Counted from the first letter of the stretch, positions 52,669 through 61,274 are shown. The stretch: 64,000 nt of DNA from Solidesulfovibrio carbinoliphilus subsp. oakridgensis (GCF_000177215.2 NZ_CM001368.1:2927001-2991000); one strand, 5' to 3'. The notes: generated by a model not told the origin, from the sequence alone. A program made the numbers and translations.

Positions 52669-53874
52669 TTATCTTCCCCTCTCCCCCTCCCTGGCCCGCT
52701 GATAGGCTTCGGGCGGAGGCGGGCCGGGGCGGAAGCCGGCGGCGGCGATGACGGCCTCGGCCGGGGCGCCGAGGGCGGCCTCGACCCGGGCCAGGACGCG
52801 CAGCGCGTTTTGCCGGCGCCGGGCGATGGCGGCCGTGGCGTCGGGGTCGGCCGCGAACAGGTCGAGCTTTTGTTGGAACCGGGAAGCCACGGGCACGAGC
52901 CACCGGCCGAAGACGAACTTGTCGGCCAGGTAGACGATCTCGCGTTCGGTCAAGGGCGCGTCGTCGGCCAGTTCGCAGTCGCGGTGGGCGGCCACGATGG
53001 CGGCGGCCGCGTCGAAGCCGAGGCCGGAAAGCAGTTCGCCGCCGGCGGCTTCGTGGTGGGGCCGGCCCTTGGCCACGTCGTGGAGGAGGGCGGCGGCTTT
53101 TATCAGCGCGATGTCGAGTGCCGCCCCGGCGGCGTTCAGGGCCCGGCCGAGGGCCTCGGCCACGGCGGCCACGCCCCGGGCATGGGCCAGTCCCTGGGGC
53201 GGGACGCGTTCGATGGCCAGGAGCGCCTCGGCCTCGGCCGGGGTGGGGATGGACCGCCTGGGGGCCAGGGTGCGAAGGACGGCGTAGTCCTCGGGGGTGT
53301 CCATGTCGGCCAGGATGTTGGCGTCCGGCACCGGGATTTCCTCGAAGGCGAAGGGGGCCAGCGCCTGGCGCAGGCCGCCGTTGCCCCGGTGGGCCAGGAC
53401 GGCCGGCAGGAGCGAGGCGGCGAGGCACGGCGGATGGCCGCGCTGGCCGGAAAAGACCGGATAGACCAGAGGCGGGGCGCCGGCCTCGGCCAGCCGGGCC
53501 AGGAGGCGGGCGACGGTGGCCGGCCGGAACAGCGGCACATCGACCGGCGTCACGCAGACCTGGGCGCAGCCGGCCGGCACGGCGGCCAGCCCCGCCCTGA
53601 CCGAGGAAAACATGCCGGTCTCGTAGTCCGGGTTGTAGACCGCCCGGACGGCGAGGCGCACAGCCTCGGCCGCCACCTCCAGGGCCCGGTGGCCCGTGAC
53701 CACCACGATGTCGTCCAGGCCGGCCCGGCGGAAGGTGTCGACGAGAAGGCCCAGGGCCGTCCGGCCGTCCAGGGCCAGAAGCGGCTTGAACCCGGCGCCC
53801 ATGCGCGAGGACAGGCCGCCGGCCAGAATGACGGCGCAGGCCCGGAGAGGGGCGCCTGGGGACGACGGCGTCAT
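52669..53874 (-). CDS. MobA/MocA-like nucleotidyltransferase fused to an HD domain
   Basis: 401 residues from the ATG at 53874 (overlapping the xdhC stop, ATGA). Residues 12-205 are a molybdopterin nucleotidyltransferase: VILAGGLSSRMGAGFKPLLALDG, NPDYETGMFSSVRAGL, CVTPVDVPLF, GQRGHPPCL and NILADMDTPEDY, closest to MocA, which makes the cytosine dinucleotide form of the molybdenum cofactor used by aldehyde oxidoreductases of the Mop type. Residues about 215-370 form an HD phosphohydrolase domain (H231, HD at 265-266, HH at 273-274). I recall NCBI naming such proteins as DVU_1551 family NTP transferases. The role of the HD half is unknown. Confidence 0.88.
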   Translation of the reverse strand: MTPSSPGAPLRACAVILAGGLSSRMGAGFKPLLALDGRTALGLLVDTFRRAGLDDIVVVTGHRALEVAAEAVRLAVRAVYNPDYETGMFSSVRAGLAAVPAGCAQVCVTPVDVPLFRPATVARLLARLAEAGAPPLVYPVFSGQRGHPPCLAASLLPAVLAHRGNGGLRQALAPFAFEEIPVPDANILADMDTPEDYAVLRTLAPRRSIPTPAEAEALLAIERVPPQGLAHARGVAAVAEALGRALNAAGAALDIALIKAAALLHDVAKGRPHHEAAGGELLSGLGFDAAAAIVAAHRDCELADDAPLTEREIVYLADKFVFGRWLVPVASRFQQKLDLFAADPDATAAIARRRQNALRVLARVEAALGAPAEAVIAAAGFRPGPPPPEAYQRAREGERGR

Positions 53875-54914
53875 GGCCGGCCGGCGGCCCGGTGCTCGAT
53901 CAGCTCGGCCACGATGCTGACCGCGATCTCCTCGGGCGTTTCGGCCGCGATCTCGAGACCGATGGGGCTTTTGACCCGGGCCAGATCGGCGGTGGTGAAG
54001 CCGGCGGCCAGCAGCTTGTCGTAGATGGCGTCGCGCTTGGGGATGGACCCGATCATGCCGATGTACCCGGCCGGCGTGCGCAGGGCCTCGGCCAGGGCGT
54101 CGTGGTCGTGGGCGTGGCCGCGCGTGACGATGACGATGCAGGCGGCGTCCGTGATCTCCCGGCCGGCCAGCCAGCCGACGGCCGGGTCGATGACAGCCGT
54201 GTCCACGGCGAACGGGAACCGGTCGAGGTTGGCGAATTCCGGCCGGTCGTCGAGGACGGTGATCCGAAACCCGACCATGGCCGCGATCTGGCCGGTGGGG
54301 CGGCTGACGTGGCCGCCGCCGCAGAGGATGAGCGGGGTCGGGGACAGGGCCGGCTCCAGGAAATAGCGGGCCCCGGCGCAGGCGAGGACGATGGGGGCCA
54401 GAATGCCCCGGCCCTGGCGTTTGGCCGCGGCCAGGATCTCCGGGCCCGGGGAGGGGCCGACCAGGGTGCCGTCCGGCAAAAGCAGGCATCGGCCGGCGGG
54501 CGCGCCGCCGCCGTTTTCGTCCAGGCCGGTGATGAGCAGCCCCCGGCTGCCCTGGGCCAGCAGGTCGGCCAAGCGGGCGAACAGGGCCGCGGTCGCCGGC
54601 TCGGGGTCCAGGCGTTCGAGAAAGACCCGCATCCGGCCGCCGCAGATGAGGTCCGCGCCCTTGGATGCCTGTCCGGTCATGTCGAAGTCCATGAGCCGGG
54701 AGCCGCCGTTCGCCAGGACCACGGCGGCCTCGGCCATGGCCAGCCCTTCGGCCAGTCCGCCGCCCACGGTGCCGGCGATCTTGTCGCCCTCGAAGACGAG
54801 CATTTTGGAGCCGGCGGTGCGGGGGGTCGAGCCTTCGTTGGTGACGATGGTGGCCGCGACCACGGATCGGCCGGCGGCCAGGGTGTCGCGGATGGTGCGG
54901 ATGAGTTCGATCAT
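53871..54914 (-). CDS. xdhC: XdhC/CoxF-family cofactor-sulfuration protein
   Basis: 347 residues from the ATG at 54914. N-terminal XdhC domain (VVAATIVTNEGSTPRTAGSKMLVFEGDKIAGTVGGGLAEG) and C-terminal Rossmann domain (LILCGGGHVSRPTGQIAAMVGFRITVLDDRPEFANLDRFP, then IVIVTRGHAHDHDALAEAL and YIGMIGSIPKRD). Homologues bind the molybdenum cofactor, promote its sulfuration and insert it into xanthine-oxidase-family enzymes; here the client should be Mop. Start and stop overlap the neighbouring genes by four bases. Confidence 0.92.
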   Translation of the reverse strand: MIELIRTIRDTLAAGRSVVAATIVTNEGSTPRTAGSKMLVFEGDKIAGTVGGGLAEGLAMAEAAVVLANGGSRLMDFDMTGQASKGADLICGGRMRVFLERLDPEPATAALFARLADLLAQGSRGLLITGLDENGGGAPAGRCLLLPDGTLVGPSPGPEILAAAKRQGRGILAPIVLACAGARYFLEPALSPTPLILCGGGHVSRPTGQIAAMVGFRITVLDDRPEFANLDRFPFAVDTAVIDPAVGWLAGREITDAACIVIVTRGHAHDHDALAEALRTPAGYIGMIGSIPKRDAIYDKLLAAGFTTADLARVKSPIGLEIAAETPEEIAVSIVAELIEHRAAGRP

Positions 54915-55972
54915 GGTCGGGCGGCCGCTCCTTTGGCCGGATGGGTGAGGCGGGGGCCGTCCGCGGTCCGTTCGATGCGCCCGAGGATCGGCCCCAGGCG
55001 GCGAAGGCGGCTTCCGCACGGGCAGGGGCCGGAAAGCATGCGGGCGGCGTCGCCGGTCCGGTAGCGGACAAAGGGCATGGCCCGCGGGGCGAGCGTGGTG
55101 AAGACCACCTCGCCCACGTGGCCGTCCGGCAGCGGAGCCCCGGTGGCCATGTCCACCACCTCGAAATAGAGTTCGGTTTCACGCAGATGATAGCCGCAAA
55201 AGGCCTCGCACTCCACCCCGCCGCCGTAGCCCATCTCCGTGGCCCCGTAGTGGTCGAAGACGGCCGCTCCGAAGCGGGCGGCGAGCAGGTCCTTCCAGCC
55301 CCCGGGCAGGGCCTCGGCCGAGAGGAGGATGGTGCGAAGCGTGGCCCCGGCGGCGGCGCAGACGCCGGCATCGTCCACGGCCCGCCGGATCTGGGACGGC
55401 GCGGCCACCAGGACGTCCGGCCGGTGGAGGCGCAAATCCGCGGCCAGCCGGACCGGATCGCCGGTCGGGTCGCCGAGGATGCCCCGGGCCCCGAGGCGGG
55501 GAAGCGTCTGGCACAGGAGATCGCCGATGCTGTCCGGCCGGCTTCCCGGCATGAGGATAAGGACCGTGTCCCCGGGTTCGACCAAGGTCGCGATGCCGAC
55601 GTGGAAAAAGCGGCGGATGGCCTCGATGTCGGCGCCGGTAAAGGCCACGCGCTTGGGCGGACCGGTGGTGCCGGAGGTCGTGAGCGTCACCATGCGGGCC
55701 ACGTCGTCCTGGGACACGGTGAGAAACCGGGCATGGGCCTCGGTCAGGTCGGCCTGTTCGGTGAAAGGCAGGGTGGCGAAATCGGCAAGCGTCCGGGGAA
55801 AGTCCGGCGAAAGGCCGGCCAGCCGGTCGCGGTAAAAGGGGGCCGTGGCGGCATGGGCCACGGCCCGGCCAAGGGCCGCGACATGCCAGGCGGCGAGCCC
55901 TTCGGGCGTGGGCGGCGTCTCCGGCGCGCCAAGGCCCGCCGCGACGAACCCGTCCACGGGGCTCAGGCGCAT
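54911..55972 (-). CDS. PaaK-like AMP-dependent ligase of the molybdenum-hydroxylase cluster
   Basis: 353 residues, shorter than PaaK (430). The AMP-binding loop TSGTTGPPK (99-107), the adenylate motif HYGATEMGYGGGVECEAF, and RYRTGDAARML are intact. The protein ends with a short CPCGSRLRRLGPILGRI part instead of the full C-terminal domain that normally positions CoA, so it may only adenylate or may use another acceptor. I recall the NCBI name DVU_1553 family AMP-dependent CoA ligase. The acyl substrate is unknown. It overlaps trsS by ten bases and xdhC by four. Confidence 0.85.
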   Translation of the reverse strand: MRLSPVDGFVAAGLGAPETPPTPEGLAAWHVAALGRAVAHAATAPFYRDRLAGLSPDFPRTLADFATLPFTEQADLTEAHARFLTVSQDDVARMVTLTTSGTTGPPKRVAFTGADIEAIRRFFHVGIATLVEPGDTVLILMPGSRPDSIGDLLCQTLPRLGARGILGDPTGDPVRLAADLRLHRPDVLVAAPSQIRRAVDDAGVCAAAGATLRTILLSAEALPGGWKDLLAARFGAAVFDHYGATEMGYGGGVECEAFCGYHLRETELYFEVVDMATGAPLPDGHVGEVVFTTLAPRAMPFVRYRTGDAARMLSGPCPCGSRLRRLGPILGRIERTADGPRLTHPAKGAAARP

Positions 55973-57324
55973 GGCCGGCCCCGGTGGAGGGTCGTGCCGT
56001 CCGTTGCCGTCAGGTTGTAGAGGCAAAAGGGCACCAGCCGGTTGTCGGCCGTGGCCACGTGGATGCAGCAGCCGCGCGTGCGTTCGAGGTCGAGCGTCCA
56101 GGCGTCCTGGAAGGCCATGGCCGAGAGGGTGAACCGCCGGGAGGTGGCGGCGTCGGCCAGGAACCGGTCGAAGTCGTCCATGGGGCCGCCTTCTTTCGGG
56201 GGAAAGGTCGGCGCGGCCCACTGCCGGGCCACGAAACCCTTGGCCCGCCGGGCCCCTTCGTCCGCCGCGATGGGGGCCGGTGCCGGGGAGCAGCAGGACG
56301 CGGCCTGGCCCGCGGCCGGGACGAGGCCGGCCTCGCCGTCGAGCAGGTAGGGCTGGGAAAAGGAGCACAGCGAATGCTCGCAGCCCGGCGGATGGAAGTC
56401 CTCGGCCCGGATCATGCCGCCCGTCTGGGCTTCGAGGCCGCGCATGAGGTCCGGCAGGGTGACGCGTTCGCCGGCCCCGGACTCCCAGGGATAGCGGCCA
56501 AAGGAGCTGGCCGGCTGGAAATGGACGCCGCGCACGCCCGGGGCCCTGGACCGGGCCAGCCGGACGATGTCCCCGAGCTGGCCGTCGTTTACCCCGGGCA
56601 CGATGGTCGGCACCAGGACCACGCCGAGGCCGGCTGCCACGCACCGGTCGATGGCGGCGAGCTTTTCGGCCAGCAGCGGTGCCCCGCGAAGCGTTGCAAA
56701 CACGTCGTCGGTCGTGCCGTCGAACTGCAGAAAGACCGAAACCAGGCCGGCGTCGGCCAGCCGGCGAGCCAGACCCGGGTCGCGGGCCAGGGCCAGACCG
56801 TTGGTGTTGACCTGGACAAAGGCGAAGCCGGCCGCCCGGCAGGCGGCCACCACGGCCGGCAGGTCGGCCCGCACGGTGGGCTCGCCGCCGGAGAGCTGGA
56901 CATTGACCGGGCCCGTGGCCGCGAAAATCCGGGCGAACCGGTCGGCCAGGGCGCCCACCGTCGGATCGGGCGCCGGAGCCTCGCCGGAGCGGGCGAAGCA
57001 GACCGGACAGGCCAGGTTGCAGCGGCCGGTCACCTCGAAAAGGGCGGTGCAGGTCCGCTGGCCGTGCTCCGGACACAGGCCGCAGTCGTGGGGGCAGCCC
57101 AGGCGCGATTCGGTCAGGACCGGCGGCGGGGCCCCCGGCACCTTGGGCCGGTTCCAGCCGGCAATGCCGGGCGGGCCGTGCCAGAACCGGGTGCGAAATT
57201 CTCCGTGCTCCGGGCAGTCCTTGACGATGTAGCCGTCCAGGCCGTCGGTCTCGCGCCGGGCGGCCACCCGGCGCAGGCAGATCGGGCACAGGCTGGCCGT
57301 GGGGATGGGCTTTTGGGCGTTCAT
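55963..57324 (-). CDS. trsS: Radical SAM protein, TrsS type
   Basis: 453 residues. The N-terminus is cysteine-rich (CPIC, CPEHGEF, CPHDCGLCPEHGQRTC), then the radical SAM motif CNLACPVC (Cys 102, 106, 109), SGGEPT at 145-150 and later VNTNGLALA, FLQFDGTTDDVF and VPTIVPGVNDGQ, all typical of the MoaA/SPASM-like core. Cysteines follow at 315, 320 and a CC pair at 344-345. NCBI describes a radical SAM (seleno)protein family named TrsS next to the methyltransferase TrsM; here no in-frame TGA is needed, so this is the cysteine form if the assignment holds. Substrate unknown. Confidence 0.85.
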   Translation of the reverse strand: MNAQKPIPTASLCPICLRRVAARRETDGLDGYIVKDCPEHGEFRTRFWHGPPGIAGWNRPKVPGAPPPVLTESRLGCPHDCGLCPEHGQRTCTALFEVTGRCNLACPVCFARSGEAPAPDPTVGALADRFARIFAATGPVNVQLSGGEPTVRADLPAVVAACRAAGFAFVQVNTNGLALARDPGLARRLADAGLVSVFLQFDGTTDDVFATLRGAPLLAEKLAAIDRCVAAGLGVVLVPTIVPGVNDGQLGDIVRLARSRAPGVRGVHFQPASSFGRYPWESGAGERVTLPDLMRGLEAQTGGMIRAEDFHPPGCEHSLCSFSQPYLLDGEAGLVPAAGQAASCCSPAPAPIAADEGARRAKGFVARQWAAPTFPPKEGGPMDDFDRFLADAATSRRFTLSAMAFQDAWTLDLERTRGCCIHVATADNRLVPFCLYNLTATDGTTLHRGRPCA

Positions 57325-57326
57325 GG

Positions 57327-57770
57327 CTAGTCCCGGGGCTCGGACGGATCGATGCCGGCTCCGGCCAGGATGGTCAGGATCTTGTCCCAGGCCTCGGCGA
57401 GCAAGCCCCCGCACCGGGACATGTCGGGCCTGCCTTCGCCGAGAATGGCCTGGCAGCTGATGTCGCCGTAGACGGCCGTGACCCGCTCCGTGAACCACTC
57501 CACGTATTCGGTGACCAGGAGATCGGCCCGTTCGTTTTGCAGTTCCTCTTCCCGGCCCCGGCCGACGTGGAGCCCGAGAACCAGGCAGCCGCCGGTCAGG
57601 ATGCCGCAGGTCAGGCCGCAGGCGCCCATGCCGTGGCAGACGCCCGAGGCGGCGCGCACCAGCTCCCAGTTCTCGATGCCCTGGGCCCGCAGGGCCAGGA
57701 GGACCAGGATCTGGCTGCAACAGTAGTTTTTGGCGGCAAGGGGCATGATTTCGAGCAGGGTGGGGTTCAT
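57327..57770 (-). CDS. C_GCAxxG_C_C family protein
   Basis: 147 residues from the ATG at 57770 (overlapping the methyltransferase stop). Cysteines at 17, 18, 45, 51, 55, 62, 106 and 120; the family signature appears as GVCHGMGACGLTCGILTGGCLVLG, with M-G-A-C where many members have G-C-A. These proteins are thought to bind a metal or cluster through the four conserved cysteines and often accompany redox or molybdenum enzymes. I recall a NCBI family named after DVU_1555. It could shuttle electrons or sulfur in the cluster's modification. Confidence 0.85.
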   Translation of the reverse strand: MNPTLLEIMPLAAKNYCCSQILVLLALRAQGIENWELVRAASGVCHGMGACGLTCGILTGGCLVLGLHVGRGREEELQNERADLLVTEYVEWFTERVTAVYGDISCQAILGEGRPDMSRCGGLLAEAWDKILTILAGAGIDPSEPRD

Positions 57771-58471
57771 GAAGCCTCCTTGGCCGCGACGCACAGGCAG
57801 TAGCCGTAGCGCGGGCGCGGACCCGCGCCCGCGCATTCCGTTTCGCGGCCGGTGATCATCTCGATGACGCTTTTGGCCGAGCCCAGGGCAAAGGTCAGCT
57901 TGCACGCCAGTTCGGTCAGAAGCCGGGTGTGGTCCTCGAAAAAAAGGGGGGTCAGCCCGGCCTCGGCCAGCCGGGCCTCGAAAACGGGCCGGGCCACGGC
58001 CCCGGCCGCGCAGCCCCCGGCCGCAAAGGCCCCCGGCTGCGGCGCGGCGCCCTGGCGCACGTAGAGGTCGGCCAGGACCGCCCGGCCGCCGGCTTTAAGC
58101 ACCCGGGCGATCTCGGCCAGACAGCCGGCCGCGTCGCCCGAGGCCGACAGCACGCACTCGCAAAAGACCCCGTCCAGGCAGGCGTCGGCCAGGGGCAGGG
58201 CCTGGCCCGCCCCCCGGACCACCGGGCCGTGGACCCGGGCCTCCCCCGCGAACCGGACCGACGGGTCCAGGCCCACGGCGGCAAGCCCCGCCCCGGCCAG
58301 CCGGGCCAGGGTCGTTCCGGGGCCGCAGCCGAGGTCCAGCACCCGGGCCCCGGGCGCGAAGCCGCAAGCCGCCAAGCCCCGTTCGGTCAAGGCCAGTCCG
58401 CCCGGGCGCAGCGTCTCGCCGGCCACCCGGCGGAAATCCTCGCGCTCGTAGGGCGAAACGCCTTGCGGCAC
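57767..58471 (-). CDS. trsM: SAM-dependent methyltransferase, TrsM type
   Basis: 234 residues from a GTG at 58471 that overlaps the stop of the 71-residue gene (TAGTG), with GGAGG seven bases upstream. Class-I methyltransferase: VLDLGCGPGTTLARLAGAGLAAVGLDPS is motif I, DGVFCECVLS follows, and RVLKAGGRAVLADLYV is the post-motif. The C-terminal part carries several cysteines (ELACKL, ETECAG, YCLCVAAK). Named in NCBI, as I recall, DVU_1556 family methyltransferase or TrsM, always beside TrsS. The methyl acceptor is unknown. Confidence 0.87.
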   Translation of the reverse strand: MPQGVSPYEREDFRRVAGETLRPGGLALTERGLAACGFAPGARVLDLGCGPGTTLARLAGAGLAAVGLDPSVRFAGEARVHGPVVRGAGQALPLADACLDGVFCECVLSASGDAAGCLAEIARVLKAGGRAVLADLYVRQGAAPQPGAFAAGGCAAGAVARPVFEARLAEAGLTPLFFEDHTRLLTELACKLTFALGSAKSVIEMITGRETECAGAGPRPRYGYCLCVAAKEAS

Positions 58472-58686
58472 TACTTGTCCTCCAGAAGCTGCTCCACTTC
58501 GAGCATTTTGCCCGTGGCCACGTACTCGGGGAGCAAGGACATGCCGCACTTGGGGCAGGCCAGGACCGTGATGGTGAAGCCGCCGTCCAGGTAATTGACG
58601 GCCACGGGCGTGGGGGCCAGCGGTGCGTCGCAGGCCGCGCAGACCCAGTCACCCGAGGTGGGGAGGTAGACAAGCGAATCGTTCAT
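58471..58686 (-). CDS. Small four-cysteine (zinc-ribbon or rubredoxin-like) protein
   Basis: 71 residues. Two CxxC pairs, CAAC (16-19) and CPKC (44-47), in a beta-ribbon setting (WVCAACDAPL; ITVLACPKCGMSLLPEYVATGKM), enough to hold one zinc or iron. I recall the NCBI name DVU_1557 family redox protein. Its GGAGG ribosome-binding site, 11 bases before the ATG, lies inside the palindromic repeat copy at 58692-58736, and its stop overlaps the methyltransferase start. Confidence 0.85.
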   Translation of the reverse strand: MNDSLVYLPTSGDWVCAACDAPLAPTPVAVNYLDGGFTITVLACPKCGMSLLPEYVATGKMLEVEQLLEDK

Positions 58687-58691
58687 GGGTG

Positions 58692-58888
58692 GGATGCCTC
58701 CGGCGGCCGGGGGGAATAATTCCCCCCGGACCCCCTTAACGGTTACTCTTGCCGTCTTCCGGGGCCTTCCGCCCCGCGTAAATATGTGCCGCCTCCCCCC
58801 GCTGGGGAGGGTCCGGGAGGGGATCATCCCCTCCCGGCGGGGTCCGGGGCAGCGCCCCGGCCGCCGGAGGCATCTTTTCTTTTTCTTC
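58692..58888. repeat. Two palindromic repeat copies between cluster genes
   Basis: 58692-58736: inverted copy (plus strand GATGCCTCCGGCGGCC, G6-AATAATT-C6, GGACCCCC) that contributes the GGAGG used by the 71-residue gene. 58737-58795 unique. 58796-58875: palindrome GGGAGGGGATCATCCCCTCCC, a GTCCGGGGCAGCGCCCCGG unit and the GCCGCCGGAGGCATC module, just after the stop of the flavoprotein-like gene. Hairpins here could separate the two transcript parts. Confidence 0.8.
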
Positions 58889-61189
58889 CTACTTCCCCAC
58901 GCCGGCCACGGTCATGCGGTGGCTGTAGGCGGCAAACACCCGGGCCGTGCCGCCTTCCAGGGCGTATTCGACCCAGTAGGTGACCCGGTGGGGGGTGAAG
59001 CTGGCCAGGAAACGGCCGTTCTCGCGATTGAGGAATTTCCGGCCCGTGGATTCGGCGTGGGCCAGGACCCGCTTGACGTCGTCGTCCAGGATGTGGCGGG
59101 CCTCCATGACGGCCCGGACCTCGGGCGTGACCGTGAAATCCGGTCCCACCGGGGCCTTCTCGTCCACGGCCTCGTTCCAGACCGTGCGCAAAAGCTCCCG
59201 GCGAAGCCTGGCCCGGGTCTCGTGGCGCATGGAAAAGCCGGGGTCCGGCCGGGTGGCCGGATCGGCCGCGTCCCGGCCCGGGAAGAGGAGGTCGAGCAGG
59301 TGGTAGGCCCGCTTGCCGGCGTGGGAGAACCGGTCGCGGCACATGGCGCAGGTGGCCAGATAGTCCTGGCCGCTTTCGGACACGCGGCGCTTGGTGAAGG
59401 CGGCGGCCAGTTCCGGGTTGGCGTTGCCGAGCAGTCCCCCGAAGCCGCAGCATTCGGTCAGGCGGCCGGACAGGGGCAGTTCGGCGAAAGCCACGCCGCG
59501 CTTGGCCAGGATCTCGCGGATGGCGGCCTGGGTGGCGGCGTCGTGGCGCGAGGTGCAGGAATCGTGGACCGCGACGGCGGCCGGCGGGGTGAAGCCGGGG
59601 GCTTCGGGCAGCCCGGTCTCCTCGTTTAGGACCTGCCACAGGGACACGGCCGGGATGTCCGGCGCGGCCTGCCGGAAGACGGACAGGCAGGAGGCGCAGG
59701 CCGTGACCAGCCGGGGCCGGCCGAGCTTTTCCCAGTCCGCCTGGAAGGCGGCCACGGTTTCTTCGAAAAGAGCCTGCCGCCCGGCCCACAGGGCCGGGGC
59801 CCCGCAGCAGCCAAGGCCGAGGCCGACGCCGCCGGAAAGGCGTTCGCGCAAAAAGGCGTAAGCCTCGGGGATGCGGCCGTCGGGTTCGCCGCCGAGCTGG
59901 CAGCCCGGGAAAAAGAGGTGGTCGCAGGTTTCCCGGCCGGGTTCGGCCCGAAGGAGGGCGAAATCCGGGCCGTTGGAAAAGGCCATGTCCTCCAGGGCGA
60001 ACTCGTGGGCCGCTGGCGGCATCTTGCCCCGATTCACCATGTCGCGGCGCGAATCCAGGCACAGCTCGGCCATGGAGAAGTCTTCGGGGCAGACCTCGGT
60101 GCAAAGGCCGCACAGGGTGCACGAGTCGATCATCTGGTTGGCGTTGTGGTTGCCAAGGACGATGGACAGGTTGTTGTAGATCTGGCGGGCGTAGACCTTC
60201 GGATAGCCCTTGTAGTGCTTCAGGTATTCGCAGACCTTGACGCACTCCAGGCAGTCGCACTGGAGGCAGCGGCCGGCTTCGAGCCGGGCCGCGTCCGGCG
60301 TGTAGCCGGCGATCGGGTCTTGGGGGTCGATGCGCGAGGCGGGCGGCACGTCGGTCAGGTTCGTGGAGATCCGGGTGTCGGTCACGCCTTCCTTCTCGCG
60401 GCTGGCGGTGAGCGTTGCGCCGGAGAGGAAGCGGTCGATGGACACGGCGGCGCGACGGCCGTCGGCGACGAGGCCGATCATCGACCGGCTGGCGTCGTCG
60501 GCCGGCCATCCGCCGCAAAAAACGCCTGCCGGGCCGCAGGCCAGGGTCAGGGGATCGACGTCGGCGCGGGAGGGCGACAGGACGTTGTCCCGGGCGCATT
60601 CCACGTAGACGGCGTTGAAATCTTTCTGGACCGCCTCGAAAAGGGCGGCGTCCAGGGGCTGGCCGGTTTTGACGGTAACGCCCATCTGGGCGAGCACGGC
60701 CAGGGTTTCGGCCAGGACGGCCGGGGGGAGCAGGGCTTCGGGCAGTTCGGTCAGGATGCCGCCGGCCCGGTCGCGGGAGACGAACAACGTGACGGCGTAG
60801 CCCTTCTTGGCCAGGTCCCAGGCCAGGGACAGGGAGGACAGGTCGCCGCCGAGGGCGGCCACGGATTTGCCTTTGGCCGGCATGCAAAGCGGTTTGCCGC
60901 CGGAGGGGGTGGCCATGACGCAGGCCCGTTCCAGGTGCCCCATGGCGAGGGAGCCGCCGAGGTCCTGGCGGACGCAGGCCGCTTCGCAGGGGTGGTCGCA
61001 GATGCGGCCGAGCACGGCCGGCAGGGGCATGGTGCGGTCGAGGACCTTGCGCGCGCCAGGCAGGTCGCCGGTGGCCATCCTGGCCATGAATGCCCGCACA
61101 TCCACGTGGATGGGGCAGGCGGCCTGGCATTTGGGCTGTTCTTCCTGGATGCAGCGGTGCTCGATGGTCCGCAGGTCCTGTTGATTCAT
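58889..61189 (-). CDS. GltD-like/CCG-domain iron-sulfur oxidoreductase of the Mop cluster
   Basis: 766 residues from the ATG at 61189. The N-terminus is the Fe-S domain of GltD/DPYD-type proteins (CQAACPIHVD, CDHPCEAACVRQDLGG). The FAD-binding loop that should follow is degenerate (VAALGGDLSSLSLAWDLAKKG at 110-130 instead of GxGxxG) and the flavin domain is shortened. Then come CLQCDCLECVKVC, a ferredoxin pair (CTLCGLCTEVCPED) and two heterodisulfide-reductase-like CCG segments (LGCCGAPALW; ECCGFGGLLG) with CASCLSVF, CAMCRDRF and HDSCTSRHD. It is probably the electron partner of Mop or of the radical SAM protein. The position corresponds, from memory, to DVU_1558. Confidence 0.82.
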   Translation of the reverse strand: MNQQDLRTIEHRCIQEEQPKCQAACPIHVDVRAFMARMATGDLPGARKVLDRTMPLPAVLGRICDHPCEAACVRQDLGGSLAMGHLERACVMATPSGGKPLCMPAKGKSVAALGGDLSSLSLAWDLAKKGYAVTLFVSRDRAGGILTELPEALLPPAVLAETLAVLAQMGVTVKTGQPLDAALFEAVQKDFNAVYVECARDNVLSPSRADVDPLTLACGPAGVFCGGWPADDASRSMIGLVADGRRAAVSIDRFLSGATLTASREKEGVTDTRISTNLTDVPPASRIDPQDPIAGYTPDAARLEAGRCLQCDCLECVKVCEYLKHYKGYPKVYARQIYNNLSIVLGNHNANQMIDSCTLCGLCTEVCPEDFSMAELCLDSRRDMVNRGKMPPAAHEFALEDMAFSNGPDFALLRAEPGRETCDHLFFPGCQLGGEPDGRIPEAYAFLRERLSGGVGLGLGCCGAPALWAGRQALFEETVAAFQADWEKLGRPRLVTACASCLSVFRQAAPDIPAVSLWQVLNEETGLPEAPGFTPPAAVAVHDSCTSRHDAATQAAIREILAKRGVAFAELPLSGRLTECCGFGGLLGNANPELAAAFTKRRVSESGQDYLATCAMCRDRFSHAGKRAYHLLDLLFPGRDAADPATRPDPGFSMRHETRARLRRELLRTVWNEAVDEKAPVGPDFTVTPEVRAVMEARHILDDDVKRVLAHAESTGRKFLNRENGRFLASFTPHRVTYWVEYALEGGTARVFAAYSHRMTVAGVGK

Positions 61190-61207
61190 GGGAACCTTCC
61201 GGAGGAA

Positions 61208-61246
61208 ACGACGGGGCGAACACGTCATGCGTTCGCCCCGCCGTCC
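61208..61246. terminator. Intercistronic hairpin after mop
   Basis: ACGGGGCGAAC and GTTCGCCCCGCCGT (one bulged base) form a strong stem between mop and the following gene. There is no T-run on the minus strand, so partial termination or 3' protection of the mop message, giving more Mop than accessory proteins, is likelier than full termination. Confidence 0.5.
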
Positions 61247-61274
61247 GTTTGCGCTGGTCTAAGACCGATGGGGG

